NCBI RefSeq assembly: GCF_000247695.1
Contig: NW_004624752.1
Location: 450,831 to 514,830 of the forward strand
Length of the DNA stretch: 64,000 bases
Source of the DNA: Heterocephalus glaber
Lineage: Eukaryota > Chordata > Mammalia > Rodentia > Bathyergidae
Reading direction: 5' to 3'
Shown: positions 1 to 8,999 of the stretch, one piece after another
Layout: each line of letters starts with the position of its first letter
Position numbering within the stretch: position 1 is the first letter of the stretch
Notes under the pieces: generated by a model
What the model was told of the DNA's origin: nothing
Seen by the model: the letters and a program-made list of their open reading frames with translations, nothing else
Databases searched by the model: none
Program-made: the position numbers and the translations under genes

Positions 1-94
1 TTTTTTTTTTTTTTTTTTTTGGTACCGGGGATCGAACTCTAGTCCTTGCGCTTGAGCAGCAGGTGACGAAACCACTGAGCTAAATCCCCGGCCC
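1..94 (-). repeat. ID-like SINE (tRNA-derived), cut by the window start
   Basis: A T-run at 1-20 (the reversed A-tail) is followed by the reverse complement of a B-box-like stretch (ggtaccggggatcgaac) and ends with the reversed A-box region and head (gagctaaatccccggccc). This is the minus-strand form of the ID-like family that recurs through the window. The tail may extend left of base 1. Confidence 0.85.
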
Positions 95-261
95 TTATTG
101 TCTTTTTTTTTCATTGTCTTTTAAAAATTTGTATTTTGATTCACAATTTTATTCTGAAAGGAGAATATACCTTATGATTGATGGCATGCAATAAGCACAT
201 GAAAAAATGCTCAACACCTTTAGTTATCAGGGAAACTTAAAACCACAAGAAAACACCACTT

Positions 262-966
262 TACCCACCCACTGGACTGGCTACCATTAAGAAGCCTGGC
301 AACACCAATGCTGACAAGGACATGAAGCAAACAGAAATGATGCATTTTGGGTAGGAAAAAGAAGTATGGCTGCTTTGAGAAAAGCTAAGCGAACACCCAG
401 ACTGCACTCAGCAACATTCTCAAGAGAAATGAAAATGTACCTCCACAAAGAGACTTTTACAGGGATCTTCATAGCAATTTTATTTATCATAACCAAAAAC
501 TGGAAAGGGCCCAATGTTTGCCAAGAGCTGAAAGAATAAACTATGGTATATTCACAGCAGAGGACTCCATGGCTGTAAAAAGGAATGAACTCATGGAACA
601 CACAAGTGAATGAATCTGAAAATGTGGCAAGGAAAGCCAGACACAAAAGACTCAGACTGCATGACTCCATTTTTGTTACGCTCTAGTACACGGTAAATTA
701 CTGTGGTGCAAAAAAATCAAAATAATGGGACCTGTGGGTAGGGACTGACTGGAAAGATGTGTGAGAGAACATTCTGGGGTGACAGTGACATTCCGTATCT
801 TGCTAGTGCTTTGGGTTACACATGTGTGTTCATTTGTCAAAACTCATTGGGTGGGGGTTTGGGATTTAGCTGAGTGGCACCGCACCTGCCTTACAAGCAC
901 AAGGTCCTGAGTTTGATCCCCAGTACTGGGGAAAAAAAAATTAAAACTCATTGGATGGGCACCCCC
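262..966 (+). mobile_element. Old L1 (LINE-1) 3' end, interrupted by an ID SINE
   Basis: The text from about 262 reads like the end of ORF2 and the 3' UTR of ancient mammalian L1 (L1M-type) elements. It shows the recognisable run of phrases for a scene such as catagcaattttatttat, aaactggaaa, taaactatggta and, near 820-850, acatttgtcaaaactcat-like wording. It carries many substitutions and no open frame. An ID SINE splits it at 856-942. The retroviral 5' LTR begins at about 969, and the bases just right of the 3' LTR (6122-6140) look like its continuation. Assignment is by memory of the L1 3' consensus, so the subfamily is not given. Confidence 0.65.
856..942 (+). repeat. ID-like SINE with target-site duplication
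   Basis: It begins ggtttgggatttagctgag and ends with a B-box-like gagtttgatccccag and an A-run. Near-identical direct repeats flank it (aaaactcattgggtggg at 839-855 and aaaactcattggatggg at 943-959), a 17-bp target-site duplication with one mismatch. The insertion went into the L1 3' end. Confidence 0.85.
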
Positions 967-968
967 TG

Positions 969-1264
969 TGAGATGTGTCAAAGCCCAGGCATCCGAGGGC
1001 ACCTGAAGGACACATTCCCGTCGTTTAGCATAGGCGCACGATGGGGCTTTCATACATAAAAATGAATCAGCATAGACAACCATGTATGATCCACCCAGAA
1101 TGTTTTGTCTTACTATGTCTTAGTAAGCTGATAAAAACTACTAAAAGTGTCGTGCTGGAAAATAAACTTTGCTTCCTGCTTTTTTTGTGATGTCTGCTCC
1201 ATGCATGTTCTTTTCTTTGAGAATCTCACCTGACCGGGTCTCCCTTCAGCCCACAGGCCCAACA
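969..1264 (+). repeat. 5' LTR of the endogenous retrovirus
   Basis: It starts TGAGATGTGTCAAAG and ends in CA at 1263-1264. It aligns along its length with 5706-6121. An AATAAA at 1161-1166 matches one in the 3' LTR. TGG occurs two bases after the end (1267-1269), which is where a tRNA primer site would begin, but I could not assign a tRNA. Confidence 0.75.
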
Positions 1265-1829
1265 ATTGGCATAGCTGAACACAGGATGGTCAGCTGAGTG
1301 TACCCACCACCGCATATGCAGAAGCAGCACCAGACAGCGGGGAGGAACCCTGGGGAATTACTGCAATGCATCCTCTGGCCTTGCTCTGGCTACTGTAGCA
1401 ACTTTCTTGGCAGCTTGGAAATCTCTTAAGAAGTGGGAGGCAGTCTGCCTGACACCCAGAGATGTTTTATGGGCCTTGGAAATGCTGGAGACACAAATTC
1501 CTCTCCCCCACTGTAAATCAGTGGGGAGATGGCTTGGTTATTGTTTAGTCTCTTCCACCATGTGAGACAGGAGGCAGAAGACCTTGTCCAGCAGGTGAAT
1601 CAATTGCAGTGAATGAAAGAGAGCTTGAAGCAATGTGTGGCAGCTGTGGAAGCCATGCTGAAGGAAGTTAGGAATGCTACCTCCTCTCAGAGTGTGAGTT
1701 CCACACACCAGGAGAGCCCACTGGTGTTCCAGGCATGACCTGCTGTCCAGGAAAGGGTGGAAGTAAAAGAGCCCTTGACCCAAGAGGGGGGACCAAGGGG
1801 TCCACCTAGGTCTACCCACCACACAACAC
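1265..1829 (+). other. Retroviral leader and possible gag remnant
   Basis: Between the 5' LTR and the first reverse-transcriptase homology there is no intact gene. Around 1530-1735 the + strand reads, apart from one stop, as a stretch with heptad-like spacing of hydrophobic residues, which could be the start of a gag coiled coil. I recognise no capsid, nucleocapsid zinc knuckle or protease motif. Confidence 0.35.
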
Positions 1830-4118
1830 ATATGACCTACATAGCTATGGAGCTGCAGGAACTGAACAAAGTGACTCCTCCATTGCACGCAGTGGTACCC
1901 TATATTACTGACTTGATGGACCAGCTCACCCTGACATTGGGTTGATACCACTATGTTGTGGACCTGGCTAACTTGTTTTTCTCCATTGCTATCACACCTG
2001 AGAATCAGGACCAGTTTGCCTTCACCTTGGAGGGCAGACAATGGACTTTTCAAGTGTTGCCACAGGATATTTGCATAGCCCTACTTTGTGCCCTGGCCTG
2101 GTGGCCCAGGATTTAGCCACATGGACCAAGCCACACTCTTTGTCTTTGTTCCATTGTGTTGATGATGTCATGTTAACCTCTGATTGCCTTACAGATGTGG
2201 AAGTTGCCACAAGCAGTCTAAAAGAAGCATTGCTGACCTGGAGGTAGGCCATCAACAAATAAAAGGTCCAGGGCCCTGGTTTATCTGTCAAATTCTTGGG
2301 AGTTATCTGGTCAGGTAAGACAAAAGTAATCCCCGATGCAATAATTAATAAGATGCAGGCATACCCCAAACCAACAACTGTACACCAGTTACGAGCACAT
2401 GTGGGCTTGCCAGGTCCCTGGCGGATGTTCATTCCCCACCTAGCCACCTCATTGCACCCTCTCTAGCAGATGACTTGAAAGGGTGCAACATGGGACTAGA
2501 CTGACACAGCAAAAGCTGCATTCCAGGATTCAAAAGAGGGCAGTTGCTCAAGCACAGGCCCTTCAAGCTGTTGACCCTACTCTGCCTTCACCCTAACAGT
2601 GAACATGGATGAGGCTGGGTCTGGCTGGGGTTTGTGGCAAAAGCAGGGGAAGCAGAAGCACCCTATTGGCTTTTGGTCACAATTGTGGAAAGGACCTGAA
2701 AGCAGGTGTTCCCTGATTGAGAAGAAGTTGGCAGTGGTATATGCTGCTCTGCATGCCTGTGAAGGAAACATGAGACAGCAGACTGTGAAGTGCAAATTAA
2801 GTACCCAACAGAGGGGTGGGTATGCACATAGATATCTTGTCCCAGGAGTGGAGTGGCCCAGGCCCCCACCCTGGCACAATGTGGCACATATCTACAGCAG
2901 AGAGCCTTTTTCAGCCAGTCTGCTAGTGGCCAAACTGGCTGCAGTGCTGGGACCCATGTTATACATGGCCCAAGAAACCATACAGGATGATGACTATATA
3001 AAAGGGAAGGAGAGACTCCTGGCTGAGGCCTGGTAAACTGATGGCTCCAGTCATGGGACAACCCCACAATGGACAGTGGTCACTGTCCAGCTCAGTACAA
3101 AGACATTCTGGTTTGAGGTTGGGACAGGCAAGTCAAGCCAATGGGCAGAGTTGCAGGCAGTATGGTTACTTGTCATGCATGAGGATGAACCTCTGCATGT
3201 TTGCACAGACAGTTGAGCCATATTCTTCTCTGGTTACCAACCTGGGTTGCCCAAGACTGGCAGATAGGACATTGACCTCTATGGGGCACTGAATAATGGA
3301 GAGACTTACGGAAGCATGGCCAGACTATAACACATGTGGTATACCATGAGTCAGGACATAGGCCTCTCCTGTCATCAAGGAATGATTTAGCAGACTCCTT
3401 GACAAGAATAGCAGCCCTTTGAGGCCCACCCTCAACAGTGGCACCTTGGCTCCATAAGAAATTATGGTGAATAAGGCCCCATACCATGCACGCTGTAGCA
3501 CCGCAATGGGATTTGGATATGACTCTCCCAGAGGCAAGAGTGGCAGTGAAGGCACGCCCTCAATGTACTCAGCTGGGCCCTTGGAGGAGGATAGTGCCCA
3601 CACAATTGGGTGCAATACTGCAGGCACCCCAGCCCTGCAGCAATGCAGGTAGACTATATCGGGCCCCTCCCTCTCTCACAGGGACATAAATGTGCTCGAA
3701 CTGCTGTAAATACTGCAGTTTTCTGCAGATACTGGCCCCTGCTGACCAGGCCCTTACCATTGAGGCATTACAATGGTTGACTGCAACTTATGGGATGCTG
3801 CTAGGAATAACATCTGACCTGGGAAGCCACTTTACAGGGGTTCAGGTACAACAGTGGGCCAGAGACAATGACATTACCTGGCACTTCCATGTGCCCTACA
3901 GGCTGCAAACTGTTGGTATGACTGAGAGATATAATGGGCTCTTGAAAACTAGCCCTGTTTGGGTCCAAAGTTTATTGAGTGGGTCTAGCCCTTACTACAG
4001 GCTGTTCAATTGCTCAATAACAAGCCCTGACATACAAATGACAGCCCATTGGATCACCTTTGGAAAGCACAGCCAACTTGTCTGTGCATTCAACCGGCAG
4101 AGCAAGGTCCTAAGGTGA
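1830..4118 (+). pseudogene. Retroviral pol remnant (reverse transcriptase, RNase H, integrase)
   Basis: Reverse transcriptase is recognisable from about 1830 to 2460: an ELNKVTPP-like start, a DLAN-F-SI block, a VLPQ block and the catalytic aspartate pair near 2160. RNase H-like text follows to about 3420, including the ELQAVW helix near 3145. Integrase-like text runs to 4118, with a TSD-GSHFTG block, a WHFHVPY block and a GLLK motif near 3950. The order is correct for pol and everything is on one strand, but stops and frameshifts separate the blocks. The integrase and GLLK wording resembles ERV-L/class III elements; that class call is from memory. Confidence 0.75.
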
Positions 4119-4529
4119 TAGAAGGGGCTTTGATTCTCCCCTCACTAGAGCCTATGTAGCTGGGGAATCAGTACCAAAAGTCTTGGGAATGGCCCATAGA
4201 GCCCCTGCTGGGGAGCTGGGTGTTCCTTTTGGAGCCCTGGGGGGAGAGACTGTGCTACGCCATAGAGGTGCAGCCCTAGATTTCAACATGGTCCCTGAAG
4301 GCCTTAGTGTGCTCCCCACCTGATCCCAGTGCCACCATTCTAAAGGGAAATGACATTGTGGCTGCTGGGCCTACTCCCATAGGGGTGATAGACCTGTCTC
4401 CAACCCCCTTGCCTCTGGTGGCTACGAGGACACACAGGTCTTGCATTTTAAACCAGGTGGTAAAATGGTACTGGCCACCATTCTATCCTTCCTCTATGAA
4501 GGATGAGACCTCCCTATGATGGTTTCTAT
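4119..4529 (+). other. Retroviral sequence between integrase and env, unassigned
   Basis: This stretch continues the + strand element. An open piece at 4307-4519 is rich in proline and valine but matches no domain I know. It may hold the end of integrase or the start of env. Confidence 0.35.
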
Positions 4530-5700
4530 TTCTACCCTGTCCTTCTGACCAGGATGAGTCAAGTCATCAGCATCATCTCCTGGGCACACGTTTGCTCATG
4601 TGCACCAGAAACTGCACTGTTGGATGTGCGCTGAATTTCTGACAGATGTGGCTGAAGGCCTTCTGTGGAGAAGTGTGCAGGGGTCTCTACACAATTGGAC
4701 CAGCTGGCGATACCAGAATCAGACCCACCTGGGATCAGTGATGCCGGGCTGTTGAGGCACTGATCCAGAAGAGCACTACCTTCCACAAGGACTGGTCATT
4801 TAAGATCTATGATGCATAATAGTTTGGGGTGGGTGATGGGGAATCAAGTAATATTGTTGGATGTTGCCCCACTATGTATTGAACAGGTCAGTGCATCGGT
4901 GGGAAATTACACAGCGGAATGGATACTCCTGCACTTGTGTAATGACACATTACAGGTGAATGACATGAATGTCTGCTGGGATGGCCATAAACTCATAGGA
5001 ACAGTGCAGACTGATTGGCCCATGGTGGCTGCCTTATGGGTCTGTGGCACTACAGGTTGGCCGTACTTTCCCACGCACTTGACAGGATGCGGCACCTGGG
5101 GGTTTTCCTATATGAAGGGCACTATCAGGCCCACTCTGACAGACACACCCCACAATTGGGACGCTGTATATCACAGGTGACACTGCATCAAACGGGTGGC
5201 CTGGTGGCTTTACCCTACGTCAGTACTGGTGTGCCAGGGGCAGAACTATAGACCTAGCCCTCCACGTTGAAGCTCTAGCTCAACACATGGTGCAGGCCCT
5301 ATAGATCACGCACCAGTCTCTCATGTTGTTCACGGATGAAACATCCCAAATGAGAAAGGTGGTGTTACAGAACTGTATGGCTCTGGATTTGGTGACTGCA
5401 GCACAGGGAGGCATTTGTGCCCTCCCACATGTAGAATGCTGTATTTTTACTCCTGACCACCAGGGACAAGTATGAGTCCTTACAAGAGATGGACATGGAG
5501 GTATCCGCCATCCAGGCTTTCCAACAAGGTGGGACGCAGTGGTGGGAATCCCTAGGATCCACCTGGCCCTGAGAGGCTCTCAGCATTGCTGCAATGGCAA
5601 TGGGGTTGGTGGTTATGTGTTGTTCCTTGTATTCCTTTTGTGGACTTTGGGCACAAGGGGCAGCCTGGTGTGCCATTTGCAAGAAGCAGCAGCCCCTTGA
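4530..5700 (+). pseudogene. Retroviral envelope remnant
   Basis: The longest open piece (4809-5180) resembles a surface subunit, with several cysteines and potential N-glycosylation sites. Around 5363-5465 the transmembrane subunit is recognisable by its conserved amphipathic segment followed by a CX6CC cysteine motif, as in gamma-type and D-type envelopes. A hydrophobic run near 5590-5650 fits a membrane anchor. Stops and frameshifts break it, so no full-length product is possible. The region ends a few bases before the 3' LTR, where env belongs. Confidence 0.65.
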
Positions 5701-5705
5701 AAGAG

Positions 5706-6121
5706 TGAGATGTGTCAAAGCCCAGCATCTGAAGGTACCTGAGGACACAATCCCATTGTTTAGCACAGGCGCAATATGGAGCTTGGTTATATAATAATGA
5801 ATCAGCATAGACAACCACTCATGTGGCACATGGCTTACAAGGTTGCCCACAATGTTTTGTCTTACTATGTCTTTTCTGGCTTTGTAGTTCAGGCTGGTCC
5901 TGAACTCACTATATAGCCCAGTCTGGACTTGAACTCATGGTGATCCTCCTGACTCAACTCAGCTCTTACTATGTCTTAGTAAGCTTACAAAAACTACTGT
6001 TAAGTGCTGTGCTGGAAAATAAAATTTGGTTCCTGCTTTTTTGTGATGTCTGCTCTACATGTGTTCTTTTCTTTGGGAAGCTTGCCTGACCAGGCCTCCC
6101 TTCACCCCACCAGCCCTGACA
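5706..6121 (+). repeat. 3' LTR of the endogenous retrovirus, with a SINE inside
   Basis: It starts TGAGATGTGTCAAAG and ends GACA, like the 5' LTR. AATAAA lies at 6018-6023. It is longer than the 5' copy mainly because of a B1-like SINE plus a 13-bp duplication at 5861-5977; without these it is about 312 bp against 296 bp. Confidence 0.75.
5874..5964 (-). repeat. B1-like SINE inside the 3' LTR
   Basis: The reverse-strand B1 wording (ggctggtcctgaactcacta, then gatcctcctgactca) is flanked by perfect 13-bp direct repeats, cttactatgtctt at 5861-5873 and 5965-5977. The insertion is younger than the provirus. Confidence 0.8.
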
Positions 6122-6140
6122 GTGGTCATTTAAGATTTAT

Positions 6141-6286
6141 TCAGCTGGGTGTAGTGGCACATGCCTGTAATTCCAGCACTCAGGAAGCTAAGGCAGGAGG
6201 ACTGCCATGAGTTCAAGGCCAGCCTGGACTACACAGTGAGTTCAAAGCCAGCTGGAATTATATACTGAGACTCTGTCTGGAAACAA
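6141..6286 (+). repeat. B1-like SINE
   Basis: It opens agctgggtgtagtggcacat and continues through the B1 wording for the second Pol III box (gagttcaaggccagcctgg) into the extended tail typical of this genome's B1 family. Confidence 0.8.
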
Positions 6287-6371
6287 AATTATGCATATTC
6301 ATCTATCTCTACATATTTATGACTCTGGATATTAAACCCAGGGCCTTTGTAATGAGCTATATCCTCAACTC

Positions 6372-6507
6372 TTTTTAATTTTTTCAAATTTTGAGATAGG
6401 GTCTGGATAAATCACTAAGTTGCCCAGGCTGGGCTCAAATTTATGATCCTCCTGCCTCAGCCTCCCGGAGTGCTGGGATTACAGGCGTGTACAACCACCC
6501 TCAGTTC
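6372..6507 (-). repeat. B1-like SINE
   Basis: Reverse-strand B1: gatagggtctggataa, then gttgcccaggctgggctc and cctcagcctcccggagtgct, ending with the reversed 5' end. Confidence 0.8.
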
Positions 6508-6634
6508 TCTATATAAATTTTACTTTGAAAACAAATGCTAGTAATGATAAATACACATACTGAAGTGTTTAGGGATGAGTGTGCAGATGTTTGCAACTAT
6601 CTTTGAAATTTTTTTTATCTAAAAATAAGGTGGA

Positions 6635-6741
6635 GGGGCCGGGGATTTAGCTCAGTGGTTTCACCACCTGCTGCATAAGCGCAAGGACCCAAGTTCGATC
6701 CCTGGTACCTCCCCCCAAAAAATAAATAAATAAAAATACAT
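6635..6741 (+). repeat. ID-like SINE, first of a tandem pair
   Basis: Full ID-like body (ggccggggatttagctcagt to ttcgatccctggtacc) with an A-rich AAAT-type tail. It lies between direct repeats aaaaataaggtgga at 6621-6634 and 6742-6755. Confidence 0.85.
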
Positions 6742-6755
6742 AAAAATAAGGTGGA

Positions 6756-6861
6756 GGGCCAGGGATTTAGCTCAGTGGCTCCACCGCCTGCCTTGAAAGT
6801 GCAAGGACCTTAGTTTGAACCCCGGTACCAAAAACCAAATAAACAAATAAAAAATAATAAT
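6756..6861 (+). repeat. ID-like SINE, second of a tandem pair
   Basis: A second, differently mutated ID-like copy with an A-rich tail, followed by a third aaaaataaggtgga at 6862-6875. The two SINEs therefore share the middle copy of the repeat. Confidence 0.85.
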
Positions 6862-6925
6862 AAAAATAAGGTGGAATAAGAGAGTTCGATAAATGTATAG
6901 ATATGGGAAAAAGATTTAACAAAAC

Positions 6926-7049
6926 ATTACTGCACTTGGGAGGCTGAGGCAGGAAGATCTCCATGAGTTGGAGGCCTGCCTGGGCTACATAATGAGTTCA
7001 AGGCCAGTCTGAACTACATAGAGACTCTGTATCAAAAAAGAAAAAAAAA
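6926..7049 (+). repeat. B1-like SINE, 5'-truncated
   Basis: It begins within the element (gcacttgggaggctgagg) and runs into gagttcaaggccagtctga and an A-rich tail. Confidence 0.75.
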
Positions 7050-7132
7050 TTACAGACGTAGATTCTAGATAGTAGGAAAATAGCCACTGTATAGTTCATC
7101 CTTCCTATATGCTTGAACATTTGAAAAAAATA

Positions 7133-7215
7133 TTTGGGGGTGGGTGGGTACCAGGGATTGAACTCAGGACCTTGTGCTTTCGAGGCAGGTGCAGTCCCAC
7201 TGAGCTTGAACACTG
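7133..7215 (-). repeat. ID-like SINE
   Basis: Reversed B-box wording (gggtaccagggattgaactc) is followed by a reversed A-box-like end (cccactgagctt). It is more diverged than its neighbours. Confidence 0.65.
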
Positions 7216-7440
7216 TCGTATCAGAATGTTTGAGAACATTTAACAGTTCATGATGAAACTGAGGGGAAAGTCTGAATGAACTTTCTAAACTTAACCCACA
7301 ACGGCTTTTTTTTCCTGCAGTGCTTGGGATCTAACCCAGCGCCTCCCTCTTGCAGTAAGTCTCTACCAGAGCTTCATCGCCAGCCCTCTCACCTGTTTTG
7401 TTTTTTGTTTTTCTACCTGGTCTTATTTTAGTGGACTTTT

Positions 7441-7524
7441 TTTTTTTTTTGGTGCCAGGGATTGAACTCAGGTCCTTGCGCTTGCAAAGCAGGTGACAGA
7501 ACCACTGAACTAAATCCCCGGCCC
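7441..7524 (-). repeat. ID-like SINE with 14-bp target-site duplication
   Basis: A T-run precedes ggtgccagggattgaactca and the element ends ctaaatccccggccc. The flanks tttagtggactttt at 7427-7440 and 7525-7538 are identical. Confidence 0.85.
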
Positions 7525-7556
7525 TTTAGTGGACTTTTAAAAGTCACCGATTTTAA

Positions 7557-7830
7557 ACTGGGTGTGGTGACACATCCACATACCCCCCACACTTTGGGAG
7601 GCTAAGGCAGGAAGAATACAAGTTTGAACCCAGCATGGGCAAGTTAGGAAGACTCAAAAATTTTCTTTAAAAGGGCTGGGGAAGCCCGATGTCGTGGTGC
7701 ATGCCTGTAGTCCCAGCACTCGGAAGGCTGAGGCACGAGGATTGCCGAGAGTTCGAGGCCAGCCCGGGCTACAAAGTGACTTCAGGGACAATCTGAACTA
7801 AATAGTGAGACCCTCTCTCACCCCACCCCC
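7557..7830 (+). repeat. Two B1-like SINEs in series
   Basis: A diverged copy covers about 7557-7665 (gggtgtggtgacacatcc, then tttgggaggctaaggc). A better preserved copy follows at 7684-7828 (gtggtgcatgcctgtag, then gagttcgaggccagcccgg). Confidence 0.7.
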
Positions 7831-8121
7831 TCCGCAAAGGTCTGAGGAAGGAGCTCAGGGTGAAGGCCTTCAGTTCCATCCCCAGTATGTGGGGGGTGGA
7901 GTTACCACCCTTTTCAGAGGGGCAGACAACACCTGACGGGTGGGTCACGATGCAGTCTGACTACACACTCACAGGTTATTTCCTGGCCTCCCATCTCCTT
8001 TCCTCAATCTCAGCCCCTAAAAGCCCCAACTTCTATCCTGGGGAAAGCAAATGTGAGACTTGTTCTGCAGTCTCCCCCATGTGGGTAAAAACGGGCGATC
8101 CTGTATTTGGTAAAAGTTCTG

Positions 8122-8229
8122 TTTTGTTTTGAGACAGGCTTTTGCCATGTAGCTCAGGGTGGCCTTGAACGCAAACAAATCCTCCCGCCTCAGCCTTTGG
8201 GATTACAAGCGTGAGTCACCACACCCGGC
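8122..8229 (-). repeat. B1-like SINE
   Basis: Reverse-strand B1: gagacaggcttttgccatgt, cgcctcagcctttgggatta and an end at caccacacccggcc. Confidence 0.75.
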
Positions 8230-8379
8230 CATTAACAGTTTTCTTAGTTGTAAAATACGGACATCTTGAGTTCAATGATATAAAGTAATTATAATATTGC
8301 GGCTCACAAGTGGCCATAGGGCTACAGTTCTCTGGGTGGAGCCCTTTAGGTCTCTAAGTACATCGCTTCTAGGTCGAAT

Positions 8380-8999
8380 CGAATAAATGGCGGGGAAGGG
8401 ATTAGTCTTTTTTTCCCTTGCCTTGGCCTCTGGGGGTCCTTACTGCAGCCTGGACTGCGCCTGAGTAGTATCAGAACCCAGCTTTCACAAAACACCAAGA
8501 TACAGAAGGCCACCGATGGCAGCTTCCTCTTTCCTGACTCGCCCTAAAGCGGAGTGAGGTCGTCTGCTCCGGCGCTCACGCGGGCCTGGGGCTGGGATCG
8601 TGGACGAGGAAAGGGCACCGATCAAAGATGAAATTCGACGGTGGGGCAGTCTTCTAGACGCCTCTGCGAGCCCACAATCCCGCAACAAGGCGGAACCCAA
8701 GGACAGGCCGCTGGCCTTGCGGGGCTCGCCTGAAGGGACGACCCCCAACCTCATACTGCCTGGCGAGGGTACAGGAAGTGCCTGCTCCCCAGAAGTCCCG
8801 CCCTTAGGTTCGGGCCGCTCTGGCCTGCGCAGGTCCTTTCTCTGTGGTTCGCGCGGGAGCCGATGCTCCAGCACCAGGGGGGCGCGCACGGCTGCCACGG
8901 GGCCGCTCTGGGCCGTAGCGGCCACTCTACTGCTCCGAGGCTGGCTGGCAAGTGCCCGCGTTCCCCGGCAACGCGCGCGACCCCGTAGGAGCCGTGGCC
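8380..8999 (+). promoter_or_regulatory. DENND6B CpG-island promoter region
   Basis: From about 8480 the composition becomes GC-rich with frequent CpG, continuing through coding exon 1 to about 9230. No TATA box is evident. Two possible sites stand out: ATGGCGG at 8387-8393 (YY1-like core) and an imperfect inverted repeat GTTCCCCGGCAAC at 8960-8972 (RFX X-box-like with one mismatch), just upstream of the start codon. The exact transcription start cannot be read from the sequence. Confidence 0.65.

Larger units (their letters stand above)
969..6121 (+). mobile_element. Decayed endogenous retrovirus with paired LTRs (LTR-pol-env-LTR)
   Basis: Two similar terminal repeats (969-1264 and 5706-6121) enclose about 4.4 kb with recognisable reverse transcriptase, RNase H, integrase and envelope-like stretches in that order, all on the + strand. 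Stops and frameshifts break every gene; the longest open pieces are about 60-145 codons. Most of gag and protease is missing: reverse-transcriptase homology starts only about 570 bp after the 5' LTR. The pol text looks like class III (ERV-L-like) elements, but an envelope region is present. By eye the LTRs differ at roughly one base in seven to ten, so the copy is old. It sits inside an L1 3' end. It is a fossil and cannot encode a virus. Confidence 0.8.

Noticed and set aside
1..94. tRNA genes suggested by A-box and B-box motifs in many places
   Set aside because: These are tRNA-derived ID SINEs: they have A-rich tails and target-site duplications and do not fold as complete tRNAs.
287..670. 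A 127-codon open frame on the minus strand near the left end
   Set aside because: It lies across an L1 3' UTR fragment in reverse and has no recognisable domain.
969..6121. An intact or recently active virus
   Set aside because: Every gene has stops or frameshifts, gag is largely gone, the LTRs differ clearly and a SINE sits in the 3' LTR.
6621..6875. A CRISPR-like array because of regularly spaced repeats
   Set aside because: The repeats are SINE target duplications, only three copies, and the spacers are homologous SINEs in mammalian DNA.
8952..8999. Upstream in-frame extension of DENND6B
   Set aside because: The frame is open, but the upstream codon is GTG, not ATG. The ATG at 9000 has a strong Kozak context and gives the family length.
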